Position numbers and translations under genes: made by a program. 64,000 nucleotides of DNA, taken from positions 101,536,048 to 101,600,047 of the forward strand of contig CM072884.1 in NCBI GenBank assembly GCA_037013685.1, given 5' to 3'. Within the stretch, counting starts at the first letter, position 1, and each line of letters opens with the position of its first letter. The notes under the pieces were generated by a model. It was not told the DNA's origin, searched no databases, and was given only the letters and a program-made list of their open reading frames with translations. Source of the stretch: Acridotheres tristis (lineage: Eukaryota > Chordata > Aves > Passeriformes > Sturnidae). Positions 61,762 through 64,000 of the stretch are shown piece after piece.

Positions 61762-62166
61762 TCTGTACGGTTGTACATACATTCTGTAAGTACAGTCATT
61801 GTGGTATGTGATAAGTTATCACGAACTTTGAGAACACATCAATTCTTCTACCCATCTTCATTTGTGGCATTCATTTTCTTCATTGTGTCCACAGGTTCTG
61901 ATGTCACACTTTCCTCCATATTACCTCTTCTTCTCATCTCCAAGCCCTTCCCAAAGGCTGAATTTAGAATTATGATAAATTAATCTTTAAATGCAGCTGA
62001 AAAGTCAGTAGAGGATGAATTTGGTATCCCCTTAACTTACATGTGTTATAAAAAAGTGATCTGGGTAGGATCACTGGGTCAGTAATAAAAACCTGCAGGT
62101 ACTCAGGAGTAAAACACAGTTCTGAAAAAGGTCCTTTCATTTCCTGCCTTCCTATTTATAGACTAT

Positions 62167-62190
62167 GTAGACTGTTAAAAAACAGTCTAC
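62167..62190. repeat. Perfect hairpin, 10-bp arms
   Basis: GTAGACTGTT, AAAA, AACAGTCTAC. Lies two bases before the tandem duplication at 62193. Confidence 0.85.
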
Positions 62191-62192
62191 AC

Positions 62193-62232
62193 TGATCCCT
62201 GCAACAAGGGATTGATCCCTGCAACAAGGGGG
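62193..62232. repeat. 20-bp tandem duplication
   Basis: TGATCCCTGCAACAAGGG occurs at 62193-62210 and again at 62213-62230, identical, with spacer AT then GG. Confidence 0.9.
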
Positions 62233-64000
62233 ATTGAGATACAATTTCAGTTCTTTGTGTGGTCAGTCTATTAGAGTCAGATTTTTAAAGGAAAAACCCA
62301 GAAAATATGATTTATCTCCACAGCATCATAGCCTAAAGAAAAAGATTTTAATGTCATAGAGCTGAGTCAGCACTGGAGTGTGGCTGAAGACAGAAACCCT
62401 ATGGAAGGAACCAAGAGCTTACCATCAGGACAATGCATGAATCTGTTCTGGATCAGGCCACACCCCTGTGCCTCCTCCACCTAACTCATCCAATACAGCA
62501 GCTGACTCTTAAGAAGGAAAGGTTGATGTATAACATGCTGATTATTACAATGCTCAATCACAAGAGCTGCTAGGGGTCATGAACTTCATACCATCCTAGC
62601 ACCAAAGGAAACTGCTCCAAATTGTGACTATTTCAGGCTTTCTTACTTAGAAATAAAAGCTCAACATGCTGCTTTATTTTACCAACGTGCTTCATGTATC
62701 TGTGCTGATTGACATAATTCCTATTTCCTGCATCCTCTTTTCAAAAGATTTTAAACTTCAAAGGGAAGCCAGAATCTGTTCTTATGTATTGTAAGTCATC
62801 ACATTTAACCCCTGAGCCCAATTCCTCTTCGGGTGTCCTGATCAATTAGGACATCAATCTTGATGTGAACGAACCAGAGATCCATTTTCATGCTTGTGAC
62901 ATTCTCACTGCTAAAAGTTGATGCCTCCCATCCACTCAGCTTCCTGATTTCAAGAAATTGAGCTTTATGTGCCAAAATTGGAGATTATTAAAACTTTCTC
63001 CATTACATCGGAAGCACTTCAGTACCAAGTACTCTGCTCCTGCTATTTATTTGCCATAGCATGATCACCATGGTGTTCCCTCTGTCCTTCACAGCTAAAC
63101 TTGACAACTTTCAGAGCTGTACAATACTTGTACTGCACTACAGTCCACCAAGGGAACAGATAATCCAGCTGAGAAGGAGACAGCTGTACCACCCCTCAGT
63201 GGGATAAAGATCCTCCCATCATTGAGCAACTGACCTGGGAGTTGCTCAACACAGATTCTCAGGACTCCTAACTGCAGCACCAAACATCACCATTACCATT
63301 TGGGCAGCATTTTACCTTTTTTGTTACCAGTCCTTAATAAACAAAAATGTTCTGTTCTACAATACCATGTCCCAGTCCAACCCAGTCTCACCAATCAGAC
63401 CTCTAATCTCCAAGCCATGAGAAATAATTCACTAAGGAACTCACAGTTAATATATTAAAACAAACAAACAAAAAATCAGAAGAGGCTGGCAAGGAAACAG
63501 AGTGCCAGAAAATACCATCTAGTCACCTCACTTCATTGCAAAAATCAGTCTCCTCTCAAGGGAACATGAAACCATCCAAAAAGAAGCTGCAATAACCTTG
63601 TAAAATCCCCAGTGATGGGCAACACCTGCTTTCCATTGTGCACACACTGGTAACTTCTGAGCCTCTGCTGCTGCTTAGATGCATGCATCCTTGTTCAAAA
63701 AAGAATTATGACCCTTAACCTAATTTACACAAGAATGTAGGTCAAATTGCTTCACCCGTGTATATCTACTTATTGCACACCTTTTTCTGACAGAACTTCT
63801 ATCCCTTATCAGGGAAACACAAAGGAGAGCTGCTAAGAGAAAGGCAGCAGATGGTGACAGGACAGAAAAGGTTATAAAGTGATCTCTCAAAGCAGACAGT
63901 CTATCCAAAGCCTAAGACTGCATATTTTCAGCCTCTTTTCCTAGCATTGGCATGTAAAAGATTTCAACAAATTCTAGTAGTAAAGAATTTTAAAAATCCA

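Larger units (their letters stand above)
57580..64000. other. Intergenic downstream of PRDX4
   Basis: No coding segment recognised. I looked on the minus strand for hotdog-fold acyl-CoA thioesterase (ACOT9) exons, expected next from mammalian gene order, and saw none; its 3' end presumably lies beyond 64000. Repeats here are listed separately. Confidence 0.6.

Noticed and set aside
57580..64000. ACOT9 3' exons on the minus strand
   Set aside because: Expected from mammalian gene order, but no minus-strand segment resembles a hotdog-fold thioesterase C-terminus; I did not annotate it.

Overview
The window reads as vertebrate nuclear DNA, most likely from a bird and probably a songbird. It is AT-rich and gene-poor, with one split gene using GT-AG introns. 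Several decayed fragments match the CR1 retrotransposon family that dominates bird genomes. One solo LTR resembles songbird endogenous retrovirus LTRs as I remember them. These repeat assignments come from recalled consensus sequences; no database search was run.

The one protein-coding gene I can support is PRDX4 (peroxiredoxin-4, the endoplasmic-reticulum 2-Cys peroxiredoxin) on the + strand. It has seven coding exons between 49709 and 57490, which splice cleanly into a 263-residue protein. The signal peptide, the N-terminal interchain cysteine, the peroxidatic and resolving cysteines, the GGLG and YF motifs and the catalytic arginine are all present. Its first exon lies in a CpG island of about 1.4 kb. 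A degenerate GC-rich minisatellite lies just upstream of the start codon. The 3' UTR is short and ends at an AATAAA signal at 57540.

Positions 1-48.3 kb form a long non-coding stretch, consistent with the large intergenic interval between PTCHD1 and PRDX4 known from mammals (inference). It holds an orphan CpG-rich patch at 2.3 kb and a 13-17 bp minisatellite at 3.55 kb. At 9.6-10.3 kb a precisely bounded 703-bp solo LTR with a 5-bp target duplication interrupts a short tandem repeat. At 10.7 kb there is a MITE-like inverted repeat. Short CR1 pieces lie near 11.5, 17.8, 20.3, 27.7, 30.7 and 34.4 kb. A perfect 23-bp palindrome with POU-type half sites is at 31.05 kb. An unusually old CR1 copy of about 1.3 kb on the minus strand (37.0-38.3 kb) still shows reverse-transcriptase traces. 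A perfect 12-bp-arm hairpin is at 42.63 kb, and a younger CR1 3' end is at 48.4-48.8 kb.

Downstream of PRDX4 (57.6-64 kb) I see no gene. The neighbour expected from mammalian gene order, ACOT9 on the opposite strand, is not recognisable here. This stretch holds a nearly identical 46-bp direct repeat 658 bp apart, a CR1 scrap, microsatellites, and a hairpin next to a tandem duplication. Apart from PRDX4, the open reading frames in the window are short and look like chance ORFs. I found no evidence of an undescribed multi-gene system.
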